A stretch of DNA of 64,000 nt from Streptomyces sp. SID8352 (GTDB lineage Bacteria > Actinomycetota > Actinomycetes > Streptomycetales > Streptomycetaceae): positions 1 to 64,000 of the forward strand of contig NZ_WWGX01000001.1 of NCBI RefSeq assembly GCF_009862265.1, given 5' to 3'. Below, piece after piece: positions 25,870-35,347 of this stretch (the stretch's first letter is position 1; each line of letters starts with the position of its first letter). The position numbers and the translations under genes were made by a program. The notes beneath the pieces were generated by a model. That model did not search any database. It saw nothing but the letters and a program-made list of their open reading frames with translations, and was not told the DNA's origin.

Positions 25870-26850
25870 TCAGGGCTCCAGGACCACCTTCCCGACGGTG
25901 GCCCGGGTCTCCAGCGCGCGGTGCGCGGCGGCGGCCTCCGCGAGCGGGAAGCGCTGGACCGCCGGGGTGAGCCGCCCCGCGGCGGCCTCGGCGAGGGCGC
26001 GCAGTTCGAGGGTGCGCACCGGGTCGGGGCCGCCGGTCCGGTTCATCATCACCGGGCCGAGGACCTGCTCGGAGACGCCCTCCACCAGATACGGCGCGCC
26101 GTCGTGCAGGCCCCGGCCCGACCAGCCGAAGACGAGGTGCCGACCGCCGGGCCCGAGGAGGGCGACGGCCTCGCGCGCGACGTCCCCGCCGACGCCGTCG
26201 TAGACCACGGTGGCGGCGCGTCCGCCCAGGTGGGCGCGGACCCGCTGCGGCCAGCCCGGTTCGGTGTAGTCGACGGCGAGGTCGGCGCCGTTGGCCGCGA
26301 CCCGGGCGGCCTTCTCCGGGCCCCCGGCGAGGCCGATCACGGTGGCCCCGGCGGTCCGGGCGTACTGCACCAGCAGAGTGCCGATGCCTCCGGCGGCGGC
26401 CGGGACGAGCACCACCGAGCCGGGCCCGAGATCGGTGAACTGCACGATGCCCATGGCGGTGCGGCCGGTGCCGATCATGGCGACGGCCCCGGCGAAGTCC
26501 AGGTTTCCCGGGATGTCGTGCAGGCGGTCCGCCTCGGTGACGGCCAGTTCGGCGTAGCCGCCGGGACGGAAGCCGAGGTGGGCGACGACCCGGCGGCCCA
26601 GCCAGGTCTCCGGGGTGCCCCCGCCCGCCGCGTCGACGACCCCGGCGACCTCGCGGCCGGGGACGGTGGGCAGTTCGGGCAGTTCGGGCAGCGGGCCCCG
26701 GATGCCCTCGCGCACGGCGGTGTCGAGCAGATGGACCCCGGCCGCGCGGACGGCGATGCGGACCTGCCCCGGGCCGGGCCGGGGGTCCTCCACCTCCTCC
26801 GGTACGAGGTTCTCGGCGGGGCCGAAGGCGTGCAGTCGGACGGCGTGCAT
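25870..26850 (-). CDS. Quinone oxidoreductase-like MDR protein
   Basis: This 326-residue NADPH-binding protein belongs to the zinc-free quinone oxidoreductase/zeta-crystallin branch of the MDR superfamily. The N-terminal GroES-like fold starts MHAVRLHAFGPAENL; the nucleotide-binding motif is AAAGGIGTLLVQYAR near residue 150 with VYDGVGGDVAREA later, and it ends ATVGKVVLEP as the family does. The cysteine and histidine ligands of zinc alcohol dehydrogenases are absent. It probably reduces quinones or enones. It stands alone between the exporter and the pentapeptide gene, which is divergent. Confidence 0.88.
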   Translation of the reverse strand: MHAVRLHAFGPAENLVPEEVEDPRPGPGQVRIAVRAAGVHLLDTAVREGIRGPLPELPELPTVPGREVAGVVDAAGGGTPETWLGRRVVAHLGFRPGGYAELAVTEADRLHDIPGNLDFAGAVAMIGTGRTAMGIVQFTDLGPGSVVLVPAAAGGIGTLLVQYARTAGATVIGLAGGPEKAARVAANGADLAVDYTEPGWPQRVRAHLGGRAATVVYDGVGGDVAREAVALLGPGGRHLVFGWSGRGLHDGAPYLVEGVSEQVLGPVMMNRTGGPDPVRTLELRALAEAAAGRLTPAVQRFPLAEAAAAHRALETRATVGKVVLEP

Positions 26851-27018
26851 GGGTCCCCCAACGGTGGGCGGTGCGGGTGTGCGCACGGCCCGGCGGCCGG
26901 ACCGTGCGGTGTTCCCCACTCCACCGCCTCAAGCTCGCTTGAGGTCAACTACGGCCCTGCCGCCGGGCTGTTCGCGCAGGTCGGGGCGGTTGTCAGTGGC
27001 GGCGGGCAGGATGGGGTG

Positions 27019-27762
27019 ATGGCGAGAAGAGCGGCGGGCGACGCCCGCACGGGCGGTGGCGGTGCGGGGCGCGGTGGCACGGGACGCGGCGGGGCGGGAC
27101 GCGGTGGAGCGGCGGTGCGCCCGGCGCGGCGCCCCGAGGTGCGGCTGCCGCCGCTGGTGCCGTTCGGCGGCGGGCTGGAGCCGGACGGGGACTACGACGC
27201 GCTGGATTTCCGGGACGCCGACTTCTCCGGGCAGGACGGCGCGGGCGCCCGCTTCATGGACTGCGCGCTGACCGGCTGCGTGCTGGACGAGGCGTCGCTC
27301 CAGCGCGCCCGGCTGCTGGACTCGGTCCTGACCGGGGTGCGCGGGGTCGGCACCCGGCTCACCGAGGCCACCCTGCGCGATGTGGAGCTGGTCGACGCCC
27401 GGCTGGGCGGGGTCCAGGTGCACGGCGCGGTGCTGGAGCGGGTGCTGGTCCGCGGCGGCAAGATCGACTATCTGAATCTGCGCCGCTCCCGGCTCAAGGA
27501 CGTGGTCTTCGAGGGCTGTGTGCTGGTCGAGCCGGACTTCGGGGGCGCGGTGCTGGAGCGGGTGGCGTTCGTGGACTGCGCGCTGCGGGGCGCCGACTTC
27601 AGCGCGGCCACCCTGGCGGACGTCGATCTGCGGGGCGCCGTCCCGCTGGAGCTGGCGCGGGGCGTGGACCGGCTCTCCGGGTCGGTGATCAGCCCGGCCC
27701 AGCTCCTGGACCTGGCGCCGGTGCTGGCGGCGGAGATGGGGGTGCGGGTGGTGGCGGAGTAG
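27019..27762 (+). CDS. Pentapeptide-repeat protein
   Basis: This 247-residue protein has a basic Gly/Arg-rich N-terminal tail (residues 4-40, GRGGTGRGGAGRGG) and then about 150 residues of pentapeptide repeats of the A(D/N)LXX type: DFRDADFSGQDGAGARF, LDEASLQRARL, ADFSAATLADVDLRG. The repeats form a right-handed square beta helix. Some members mimic DNA and protect gyrase from quinolones (Qnr, MfpA), but this one shows no specific gyrase loop, so no function is assigned. The ATG at 27019 overlaps a GTG one codon earlier. Confidence 0.8.
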   Translation: MARRAAGDARTGGGGAGRGGTGRGGAGRGGAAVRPARRPEVRLPPLVPFGGGLEPDGDYDALDFRDADFSGQDGAGARFMDCALTGCVLDEASLQRARLLDSVLTGVRGVGTRLTEATLRDVELVDARLGGVQVHGAVLERVLVRGGKIDYLNLRRSRLKDVVFEGCVLVEPDFGGAVLERVAFVDCALRGADFSAATLADVDLRGAVPLELARGVDRLSGSVISPAQLLDLAPVLAAEMGVRVVAE

Positions 27763-28049
27763 GGCGTCGACCGGGGGGCCGGGGGACCGGGGGGACGGCT
27801 CGGAGGGCGGGAGCGGGGGCTCCGGGCTGGAGGGGGAGCGGGGAGCGGGGGGCCTGTGACGGGGCGCCGGTCCCCGCCGCCTCCGGAGCCGGGTGCGGTA
27901 CCACTCCGCCCGCGGCGGCCGGGGGCGTGCCCGTCCCGGGCCGTGGTCCGGGGTCGGCCCCGGTCCTGGGAGTGGCGCAGGTGCGGCCCCCGGTTGCCCT
28001 GCGGCGCCCTGCGCGGTCCCGGGCCCCCGGTGCCCTGCGGCCCCCGGTG

Positions 28050-28550
28050 TCAGGGAAGGCGGGGGAAGCGGGACTGGAGGGTCCAGATCGCCGGGTTGTC
28101 CGCCAGGTCCTCGTGCAGGTCGGTCAGGTCGGCGATCAGGTCGTGCAGGAAGTCCCGGGCCTCGCGGCGCAGCGCGGCGTGCGAGAAGGCCAGCGGCCGC
28201 TCGGTGGCGGGCAGCCACTCCCCCTCGATGTCCACCCAGCCGAAGCGGCGCTCGAACAGCAGCCGGTCGGTGGACTCGGTGAAGTCCAGCTCGGCGCGCT
28301 GGGGCCGGGCGGCCCTGGAGCCCGCCGGGTCCCGGTCGAGCCGCTCCACGATGTCGCACAGCGCCCACGCGAAGTCCAGCACCGGCACCCATCCCCAGGC
28401 CGTGGAGATCTCCCGGTCCTCCTCGGTGTCCGCGAGGTACACGTCCCCGCAGAACAGGTCGTACCGCAGCGCGCGGACGTCCGCGCGGCGGTAGTCGGTC
28501 TGCGGGGGATCCGGGAAACGGGTGGAGAGGGCGTAGCCGATGTCGAGCAC
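28050..28550 (-). CDS. Conserved hypothetical protein
   Basis: This protein of about 166 residues is acidic and Trp-rich (ISTAWGWVPVLDFAWALCD, FGWVDIEGEWLPAT, DFLHDLIADLTDLHEDLADN) with a clear globular look and no signal peptide. I do not recognise the family; the pattern resembles small immunity-like proteins of unknown role in Streptomyces. The GTG at 28550 is the first start giving LDIGYALSTRF; an upstream start is possible because the frame stays open. It follows the M1 peptidase gene on the same strand after 160 bp. Confidence 0.7.
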   Translation of the reverse strand: MLDIGYALSTRFPDPPQTDYRRADVRALRYDLFCGDVYLADTEEDREISTAWGWVPVLDFAWALCDIVERLDRDPAGSRAARPQRAELDFTESTDRLLFERRFGWVDIEGEWLPATERPLAFSHAALRREARDFLHDLIADLTDLHEDLADNPAIWTLQSRFPRLP

Positions 28551-28713
28551 GGAGGTGATGGTGTCACGCCCCCGGGCCCGGCCGTCCCCGCACCCCCGCC
28601 GCCCGGGGCTCCTCGCGGGGCGCGCCCTCTGTCCCGCACGCCCTGCCGTCCGGCCCGGGGCTCTCGGTCCTCCACTGCCCCGCGCGGCCCGTCCGCCTCC
28701 GCCCGCGCCGACG

Positions 28714-30123
28714 TCACGGCGCCGGGGGTCTGCCCTCGCCGTACAGCCAGTCGTCCCAGACCTCCGTGAAGTCCTTGCCGGGCACCGTCCGCTCCACGTA
28801 CGCCGTGAACGCGGCGGTGTCCGCGTTGCCGTGGCGGTGGGCGGCGGCCCAGCCGCGCAGCAGGGCCCGGAAGGCGCCGTCGTCGCCGACCGTCCGCCGG
28901 ACGCGGTGCAGCACCATCGCCCCGCGCTGGTAGACGGGGCTGTCGGAGATGTGCGCCGCACTGCTCGGCTCGGCGGGCGGGAATGCCCAGACCGCCCGTG
29001 CGGCCTCCGCGTCGCCGTCGGAGCGGGCGCCGTCGTACCGCGCCCGGAACGTCTCCTCGGCCGTGGCGCCGCCGTGGTCCTCCGCCCACAGCCACTCCGC
29101 GTAGGTGGCGAACCCCTCGTTGAGCCACATGTCCCGCCAGGAGCGGGGGGTGACCGAGTTGCCGTACCACTGGTGGGCGAGTTCGTGGACGAGGGTCGAC
29201 AGGTCCGGGGCGCCGGGGAAGTACGGCCGGTTCTGGGTCTCCAGGGCGTAGCCGGAGTCGCCGGGGCGGTCGACGATCACGCCGGTGGAGGCGAAGGGAT
29301 AGGGGCCGAAGACCTCCCGTCCCCACTCCACGATCTCCGGGAGGCGGGCCAGCACCGCGCGGCTCGCCGCCTCCTGCTCCGGATCGACGGCGGTGTGGAC
29401 CGGCAGCCCGTCGGCGGTGGTGGAGCGCAGGACCCGCCAGCGGCCGATCGCGACCGTGGTGACGTAGCTGGCCATCGGCTCGGTGACGCGCCAGCGGAAG
29501 GTGGTCCGCCCGTCCCGGGTCGAGGTGCCCGCCGGCTCCCCGTTGGACACCACCCCGAGGCCCTCGGGGACGGTCACCGCGATGTCGTAGGCGGCCTTGT
29601 CGGAGGGGTGGTGGTTGCCGGGGTACCAGGCCATGGAACCGGTGGGCTCGCCGAGCCCGACCGCGCCGTCGGCGGTGGGCAGCCAGCCCTCCTCGGAGCC
29701 GTCGGGGTCGGTGATGGTCTCCGGCCGGCCGGAGTAGCGGACGGTGACGCGGAAGACCGTGTCCCGGTCCAGGTCGTCGGCGGGGCGCACGGTCAGCTCC
29801 TGCCCGGCCCGGTTCCAGCGGGCGGGGCGGTCCTGGACGGTGACCTCCTCGACCCGCAGGCCCTTGAGGTCGAGGTTGAAGGCGGAGAGGTCCCGTGTCG
29901 CGCGGGCCGTGATGACCGCGGTGCCCGTGAGGCGGGCGGCGGCCGGGTCGTAGGCGAGGTCGAGGCCGTAGTGGCGCACGTCGTAACCGCCGTTGCCCGC
30001 CCTCGGGAAGTACGGGTCGCCCAGCCCCGGCCCGCCCGGCCCGCCGCGCACCCCGCCGCAGGCCCCCAGGGCCGCGACCGCCGCGAGGGCGACGGCGGCG
30101 GCGAGCGGACGGGCGGGACGCAT
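28714..30123 (-). CDS. Lipoprotein M1-family metallopeptidase
   Basis: This 469-residue secreted protein begins with a lipoprotein signal (MRPARPLAAAVA, lipobox LGAC with Cys21). The zinc site is HELAHQWYGN followed, exactly 18 residues later, by the ligand Glu in WLNEGFATYAEW, the M1/gluzincin arrangement. The usual GAMEN exopeptidase motif is replaced by ALETQNRPYF, as in the bacterial M1 branch related to leukotriene-A4 hydrolase-like enzymes. The N-terminal beta domain (residues 45-220) is present, but the long C-terminal helical domain of aminopeptidase N is not. It probably trims peptides outside the membrane. Confidence 0.9.
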   Translation of the reverse strand: MRPARPLAAAVALAAVAALGACGGVRGGPGGPGLGDPYFPRAGNGGYDVRHYGLDLAYDPAAARLTGTAVITARATRDLSAFNLDLKGLRVEEVTVQDRPARWNRAGQELTVRPADDLDRDTVFRVTVRYSGRPETITDPDGSEEGWLPTADGAVGLGEPTGSMAWYPGNHHPSDKAAYDIAVTVPEGLGVVSNGEPAGTSTRDGRTTFRWRVTEPMASYVTTVAIGRWRVLRSTTADGLPVHTAVDPEQEAASRAVLARLPEIVEWGREVFGPYPFASTGVIVDRPGDSGYALETQNRPYFPGAPDLSTLVHELAHQWYGNSVTPRSWRDMWLNEGFATYAEWLWAEDHGGATAEETFRARYDGARSDGDAEAARAVWAFPPAEPSSAAHISDSPVYQRGAMVLHRVRRTVGDDGAFRALLRGWAAAHRHGNADTAAFTAYVERTVPGKDFTEVWDDWLYGEGRPPAP

Positions 30124-30819
30124 GGCGCGATCCTATGGTCCGGCACGCTCACCCGCCGGGAGCGGTGCGGCGGCGCCGCGGGCGGGGTCGTCCGTCGTGG
30201 CCCGGGTCGTCGTCCCTCGTGACCCGGGACGCCCGTCGTGCCCCGAGGTGCCCGCCGTGCGGCGGCGGCGCCGCCTCGCCCGCCGGGGCGGACCGGTGCC
30301 CGGACGTGCCGGGACGCGGGCCCCTGGCGCGGTCCGGTCGGCTCGGTGACCCGGGCCGCTTGCGTGACCCGGCGGGACGCCCGCGCCCGGGGCGTCCGAT
30401 GCGTACGGGCCGGAGACCGGGACCGGTGCCCCGACCGGGATCGCCTACCGGGACCAGGATCAGGACCGGTACCTGGACCGGGGCAGGAGCCGGGGGCGGG
30501 GCGGGGGCGGAGCCGGGACCTGTGCCGGGCCCGGGCCCCGGAGCGACGCCGCGCCGGGCGCGCCGTCCGCTCCGCCGGACCGGGGCGCCGCCGTCCCTCC
30601 TCGCCCGCCCCGCGCCCGGACCGGTGCCCGCCGGCCGGCGGACCGGCCGCTCCCGGGGACCGCGACGGGCGACGGCGGGGTCAGCCGATCGGACGACCCC
30701 GCGACCGCCCGCGGCGGACACAATGGGAGGGGCCCGCGCGATCCGGCGCGGACCCCGCGCGTACGCCACCGGGGCCGACGGTCCCCGGGACGGGCCCGGC
30801 ACGGAAGGGAGGCGCGCGG
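30124..30819. other. Gene-free, low-complexity region before the two-component pair
   Basis: About 700 bp without a credible gene, dominated by repeated GACCGG and GGGAC motifs. Frames stay open on both strands only because of the base composition. It must hold the promoters of the divergent M1 peptidase and kinase genes. Confidence 0.6.
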
Positions 30820-32031
30820 ATGCCGAAGCCGTACGACCCGGACACCCGGTGGCTGGGCGGCGTGCTGCACGCCGCGTTCTTCCTGCTGCTCGGCGGCGCC
30901 CTGGCCCGCTTCCTGCTGCGCCACCCCGGCGAGCCCCGCACCCCCTGGATCGTCGCCCTGTCCGTCACCCTCGCCGTGCTGCACCTGTCGGGCCCGGCGG
31001 CGGGCGGCGGGGCCGACGGACCCGTCCGGCTCCGGGCGGCCTGGATACGCCCCGCCTGGCTGGTGGCGGTCGTCGTGGTGTGGGTGGTGCTGGTGGTGCT
31101 CGCGCCCAGCTTCTCCTGGTGCGCGGTCCCCCTCTTCTACACCGGTCTGCGCACCCTGCCCGCGCGGGCCGCCCTCGGGCTGGTTGTGGTGCTGACCCTG
31201 TGCGTCGTCGCCGCGCAGTTCCGGCTCGCCGGGAGCTTCGACCCCAACCTGCTGCTCGCCCCGCCCGCCGTCGCCGCCATCGCCACCGCCGTCTTCCTGC
31301 ACACCGAGCGCCAGGCGGCCCGGCAGCGAGCCCTCATCGACGACCTGATCCGCACCCGCCGCGAGCTGGCCGCCTCCGAGCGCCGCGCGGGCACCCTCAC
31401 CGAGCGCCAGCGGCTCTCCATGGAGATCCACGACACTCTCGCCCAGGGGCTGTCCAGCCAGCGGATGCTGCTCCAGGCGGCCGACCGGGTCTGGGACACC
31501 GACCCGGACAAGGCGCGCACCCATGTGCGGGGCGCCGCCTCCGTCGCCGAGCACAACCTGGCGGAGGCCCGCCGTTTCGTCCACGACCTCGCTCCCGCCG
31601 ACCTCGCCCGGGGCGGCGGTCTGGCGGCGGCGCTGCGCACCCTGGCCGAGCGGGAGTCCGGCGAGCACCTCACCGTGCGGGTCCATGTCGACGACGGCGG
31701 CGACCGCGCCCCGCTGCTGCCCGGCCGGGTCCGGTCGGCGCTGCTGCGTGTCGCCCAGGGCGCGCTGGCCAACGTCCGCGAGCACGCGGGGGCGACCACC
31801 GCCGCGCTCACCCTGACCCTCCTCGACGACCAGGCCGTCCTGGACGTCACCGACGACGGCCATGGCTTCGACCCGGCCGCGCCGCCCGGCGACCCGCTGG
31901 GGGTGCGGGGGCACGGGCTGCCCGCCATGCGCGCCCGGCTGGGCCGGCTCGGCGGCACCCTCACCGTCGAGTCCGCGCCCGGCGAGGGCACGGTCCTGTC
32001 CGCCGCCGTCCCCCTGGAGGCACCCCGATGA
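30820..32031 (+). CDS. NarL-type sensor histidine kinase
   Basis: This 403-residue kinase has four or five N-terminal transmembrane helices (about residues 10-155, such as AWLVAVVVVWVVLVVLAP), a HisKA_3 dimerisation domain with SMEIHDTLAQGLS in which His204 is the phosphorylation site, and a HATPase domain (NVREHAG, DDGHGFDP, GHGLPAMRARLGRLGG). There is no extracytoplasmic sensor loop of note, so it may sense membrane state. The ATG follows GGGAGG. Its stop overlaps the regulator start (ATGA), so the pair is co-translated. Confidence 0.92.
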   Translation: MPKPYDPDTRWLGGVLHAAFFLLLGGALARFLLRHPGEPRTPWIVALSVTLAVLHLSGPAAGGGADGPVRLRAAWIRPAWLVAVVVVWVVLVVLAPSFSWCAVPLFYTGLRTLPARAALGLVVVLTLCVVAAQFRLAGSFDPNLLLAPPAVAAIATAVFLHTERQAARQRALIDDLIRTRRELAASERRAGTLTERQRLSMEIHDTLAQGLSSQRMLLQAADRVWDTDPDKARTHVRGAASVAEHNLAEARRFVHDLAPADLARGGGLAAALRTLAERESGEHLTVRVHVDDGGDRAPLLPGRVRSALLRVAQGALANVREHAGATTAALTLTLLDDQAVLDVTDDGHGFDPAAPPGDPLGVRGHGLPAMRARLGRLGGTLTVESAPGEGTVLSAAVPLEAPR

Positions 32032-32705
32032 CCGGACCGGCCGCCCCCGCGAACCCCCCGGTCCCCGGCGCCGGGAACCCGGTGCGCATCCTGGTCTGCG
32101 ACGACCACACCGTCGTCCGCGCCGGACTGCTCGCGCTGCTCGACAGCGCCCCCGGCATCGAGGTCGTCGGCGAGGCCGGCACCGGCGAGGAGGCGCTCGC
32201 GCTGACCGCGCGGCTGGCGCCGGACGTGGTGCTGATGGACCTTCAGCTCGGCGCGGGCATCGACGGGGTGGAGACCACCCGCCGCCTCACGGCCGGGTCC
32301 GCCGGTCCGGTGCCCCACGTCCTGGTGCTGACCACCTACGACACCGACGCCGACATCACCCGGGCCGTCGCCGCGGGGGCGACCGGCTATCTGCTCAAGG
32401 CCGAGCGCCCCGAGGAACTGTTCGCCGCCATCCGGGCCGCCGCGCAGGGCCGCACGGCGCTGTCCGGGCCGGTCGCCGGGCGGGTGATGGCCGGCCTGCG
32501 CAGCCCCCGGCCGACCCTGACCGACCGCGAGGGCGACATCCTCTCGCAGCTCTCCCGGGGCCTGGGCAACCGGGAGATCGCCCGCGCGCTGTTCATCAGC
32601 GAGGCCACCGTGAAGACCCATCTGCGCCGCATCTACGACAAGCTGGGCGTGGACACCCGCGCGGGCGCCGTCGCGGTGGCGAAGGAGCGCAGGCTGCTGC
32701 CGTAG
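32028..32705 (+). CDS. NarL/LuxR-type response regulator
   Basis: This 225-residue regulator has a receiver domain with phospho-acceptor Asp71 in VVLMDLQLG and the conserved Lys in YLLKAERPEE, joined to a LuxR-type helix-turn-helix (LTDREGDILSQLSRGLGNRE, ISEATVKTHLRRIYDKLGV). It is the partner of the overlapping kinase gene. Targets are unknown, although the adjacent divergent peptidase gene is a natural candidate. Confidence 0.93.
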   Translation: MTGPAAPANPPVPGAGNPVRILVCDDHTVVRAGLLALLDSAPGIEVVGEAGTGEEALALTARLAPDVVLMDLQLGAGIDGVETTRRLTAGSAGPVPHVLVLTTYDTDADITRAVAAGATGYLLKAERPEELFAAIRAAAQGRTALSGPVAGRVMAGLRSPRPTLTDREGDILSQLSRGLGNREIARALFISEATVKTHLRRIYDKLGVDTRAGAVAVAKERRLLP

Positions 32706-32742
32706 CCGCGCGCCCGGCCGGGCCGGGGCCGGTCACCGGGGC

Positions 32743-32790
32743 GCCGGGGCATGGAGGTGCCGGGGCACGGGGGTGCCGGGGCACGGGGGT
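32743..32790. repeat. Three copies of a 16-bp repeat
   Basis: The unit GCCGGGGCAYGGRGGT occurs three times in tandem. It lies in the 320-bp gene-free region between the response regulator and terD, which also has a hairpin-like CCGGGGCCCC/GGGGCCCCGG pair near 32950-32975. Confidence 0.75.
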
Positions 32791-33026
32791 GCGGGCCCAT
32801 CGAGGCTCGGGGCCCGTCGGGGGTGACGAGGGCGCCGAGTGGCGCGCCGCCGCCATCGCCGTGGGCACCGCCCGCGCACCCTGGTCCGCCCCCTCCGCAC
32901 CCTTACGCGAAGGCGCCGGGACCACGCCGGAGACGCCCGGGCGCGCGAAGGGGCCCCGGCGCTGCCGGGGCCCCTGGTACCGCGCCGGGCCCCCGCCGGT
33001 CGGCGGCGGCACGGCGGCGGGGGACG

Positions 33027-33602
33027 TCAGACGTTGACGCCGAAGTCCTGGGCGATGCCCGTCAGGCCCGAGGCGTAGCCCTGGCCGACGGCGCGGAACT
33101 TCCACTCGGCGCCGTTGCGGTACAGCTCGCCGAAGACCATGGCGGTCTCCGTGGCCGCGTCCTCGGAGAGGTCGTAGCGGGCGATCTCGGCGCCGCCGGC
33201 CTGGTTGACGATGCGGATGTACGCGTTGCGCACCTGGCCGAAGTTCTGCGAACGGTTCTCGGCGTCGTAGATCGAGACCGGGAAGACGATCTTGTCGACG
33301 TCGGCCGGAAGGGCGGCCAGGTTGACGTTGATCGCCTCGTCGTCGCCGGCGCCCTCGCCGGTGCGGTTGTCACCGGTGTGGACGATGGTGTTGTCCGGCG
33401 TCTGCTTGTTGTTGAAGAAGACGAAGTGGGCGTCGGAGTAGACCTTGCCCTCCGGGTTGACCGCGATGGCGGACGCGTCGAGGTCGAAGTCGGTGCCGGT
33501 GGTGGTGCGGACGTCCCAGCCGAGGCCCACGGTGACTGCGGTCAGGCCCGGAGCCTCCTTGGTGAGCGAGACGTTGCCACCCTTGGACAGGCTTACAGCC
33601 AT
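33027..33602 (-). CDS. TerD-family stress protein
   Basis: This 191-residue protein aligns over its full length with TerD/TerE/CAB-type proteins: [18 protein letters not shown] at the start, then [28 protein letters not shown] and [15 protein letters not shown]. The acidic DFDLDAS and GDDE clusters bind calcium in solved members. Streptomyces carry many copies, linked to tellurite resistance, stress and differentiation. It is a single gene here, without the rest of a ter operon. The ATG at 33602 has a weak upstream GGGAAGGGA. Confidence 0.93.
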   Translation of the reverse strand: MAVSLSKGGNVSLTKEAPGLTAVTVGLGWDVRTTTGTDFDLDASAIAVNPEGKVYSDAHFVFFNNKQTPDNTIVHTGDNRTGEGAGDDEAINVNLAALPADVDKIVFPVSIYDAENRSQNFGQVRNAYIRIVNQAGGAEIARYDLSEDAATETAMVFGELYRNGAEWKFRAVGQGYASGLTGIAQDFGVNV

Positions 33603-33756
33603 TGTTCGGGAGTCCCTTCCCTCGTTTACTTACGGCAAGCAAGGTACAGCTACCCCCCACAACGACAGGAGGGGTGCCGTCGGTTCCGGGTCCCTTTACT
33701 TTCTTTACCGGCGTTATCCGGATGACGCGCGGGGCCCGGAGCGGGACCATGGGGGC

Positions 33757-34185
33757 ATGTCCGCTCCCCACGTCATCAGAGGCTCCGTCGTCCTTCCCGA
33801 GGCCGAGCTGGTCTGGCGCTTCTCGCGGTCGTCGGGTCCCGGCGGACAGCACGTCAACACCAGTGACACCCGCGTGGAGCTGAGCTTCGACCTGGGGCGC
33901 ACCGAGGCGCTGCCCGAGGTGTGGAAGCGGCGGGCGCTGGAGCGGCTGGCGGGGCGGCTCACCGGCGGTGTGATCACCGTACGGGCCGCGGAACACCGCT
34001 CCCAGTGGCGCAACCGCGAGGCCGCCGCGGTCCGGCTGACCGCCCTGCTGGCCGAGGCCACCGCGCCGCCCCCGAAGCCCCGCCGTCCGACCCGTGTGCC
34101 GCGCGGCATCAACGAGCGCCGGCTGCGGGAGAAGAAGCAGCGCTCCCAGACCAAGCGCGGTCGCTCACCGGGCGGTTGGGAGTAG
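33757..34185 (+). CDS. arfB: ArfB (YaeJ)-like peptidyl-tRNA hydrolase for ribosome rescue
   Basis: This 142-residue protein has the catalytic GGQ motif in SSGPGGQHVNTSDTRVEL (about residues 27-44) typical of release factors and ICT1/ArfB, and a basic C-terminal tail (RGINERRLREKKQRSQTKRG) that in ArfB enters the empty mRNA channel of a stalled ribosome. The codon-recognition domains of RF1/RF2 are absent. It should hydrolyse peptidyl-tRNA on ribosomes that lack a stop codon. The ATG is at 33757, divergent from terD. Confidence 0.92.
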   Translation: MSAPHVIRGSVVLPEAELVWRFSRSSGPGGQHVNTSDTRVELSFDLGRTEALPEVWKRRALERLAGRLTGGVITVRAAEHRSQWRNREAAAVRLTALLAEATAPPPKPRRPTRVPRGINERRLREKKQRSQTKRGRSPGGWE

Positions 34186-34345
34186 CGCACCCCGGCGGCC
34201 CGGCGGCCCGACGGTTCGGACATCCCGGGTGGCCCCTTTCCCCCGGGCGTTCCCGGTGACCCGGGCGATCCCCGTACCCCGAGCGGCCCGCGCCTCGCCC
34301 GGCCCCGTACCCCGGCGGTCCGGCACCCCGGCCGCGCCCGGTCCG

Positions 34346-34450
34346 TCACCCCGTCAGGTCCCGCACCCCCACCGTCTCGCCACCGCTGGTCTCCCCGGTG
34401 GGGTGGAAGCCCAGGCCCAGGTAGAAGCCCGCGGGGCCGGGCACCCGCGC
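34346..34450 (-). pseudogene. C-terminal fragment of a GNAT acetyltransferase
   Basis: GPAGFYLGLGFHPTGETSGG and a closing VGVRDLTG before the stop match the end of a GNAT N-acetyltransferase (the FYxxLGF motif). Upstream the frame loses any similarity within about 35 codons and no acetyl-CoA-binding motif is found. It is probably a relic of a deleted gene. The rest of 34186-34554 is gene-free. Confidence 0.6.
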
Positions 34451-34554
34451 CGGGCCGTCGGCCGAAGCACGCAGTCCGCCGCGCCGGGCCGCGCTCCCGG
34501 GCCCGCTTCCGCGGGCACGACCCCGGGTCGCCCCCGGCGCCCGCCCCCGTCGGA

Positions 34555-35127
34555 TCAGCCCAAGTGCCGGTAGCGCCCCCGGAAGTACATCAGCGGACCG
34601 CCCTCCACGCTCGGCGCCCGGGCGGTCAGCACCCGGCCGATGACCAGGGTGTGGTCCCCGGCCGGCACGCGCCGCTCGGTGCGGCACTCCAGGGTGGCCA
34701 GGGCCCCGCCGACCAGGAGGGCGCCGCTGGCCGCGCCGCGCGAGCAGTCGAGGTCGGCGAAGAGGAGGCGGTCGCTGACCCGGCCCTTCATCGAGAAGCG
34801 GCCCGCGATCTGCCGCTGGCTCTCGGCCAGCACGGAGACCGCCCACAGCGGCTGCTCGTCGAGGAGGTCGTCCATCCGCGAGCCCGTGCGCAGACTGACC
34901 AGGACCAGCGGCGGATCGAGGGAGACCGACAGGAAGGCCGTCGCCGTCATCCCCGCGTCCTCGCCGGCCGGCGCCCCGGGGTCGTCGGGGTCGAGCGGCG
35001 GCTCCTGCGCGGTCACCAGGACCACGCCCGAGGACAGCCGGGACATGGCGGCACGGAACTCGTCGTTGCTCACCCCCTCAGCATGCCCGGGGGACGTGGG
35101 GGAGGTCGGGGAAGCGGTGTTCAGCAC
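34555..35127 (-). CDS. Flavin reductase-like (FMN-binding) protein
   Basis: This protein of up to 190 residues has the flavin reductase-like split-barrel fold: FRAAMSRLSSGVVLVTAQ at the start of the domain, GMTATAFLSVSLDPPLVLVS (FMN contact), LAESQRQIAGRFS, and HTLVIGRVLTA plus PLMYFRGRYRHLG at the end. It supplies reduced flavin to a monooxygenase or binds flavin itself; no partner oxygenase is adjacent. The GTG at 35127 is the longest start. The GTG at 35073, giving SNDEFR, is equally possible. Confidence 0.88.
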   Translation of the reverse strand: MLNTASPTSPTSPGHAEGVSNDEFRAAMSRLSSGVVLVTAQEPPLDPDDPGAPAGEDAGMTATAFLSVSLDPPLVLVSLRTGSRMDDLLDEQPLWAVSVLAESQRQIAGRFSMKGRVSDRLLFADLDCSRGAASGALLVGGALATLECRTERRVPAGDHTLVIGRVLTARAPSVEGGPLMYFRGRYRHLG

Positions 35128-35331
35128 GCCGCCACGCTAGTGGCCGCCCCGCGCGGCCCGCATCGGGCCACGGGCCGATCCGGGTCCTAGGACCACGGGC
35201 GGACGGGAGGGGCGCGCGGCGGCGGGACACGCCCGGGCGCACGGGAGGCCGCAAGTGGAAGGCGTCACACTTTGCGTTCAGGAACGGTCCGGGAAAAACG
35301 CAGAAAGTGCAGGCAATTGTTCACGTATCGC

Positions 35332-35347
35332 TGTGACTTGAGTCACA
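35332..35347. promoter_or_regulatory. Palindrome upstream of cdgB, BldD-like
   Basis: TGTGACTTGAGTCACA is a palindrome with 7-bp arms and a 2-bp centre. It fits the BldD half-site pair GTGA(N)TCAC. It lies 139 bp upstream of the cdgB start, and a TTGACC hexamer follows at 35362. S. coelicolor cdgB is a reported BldD target. The gap 35128-35485 holds no gene. Confidence 0.65.
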
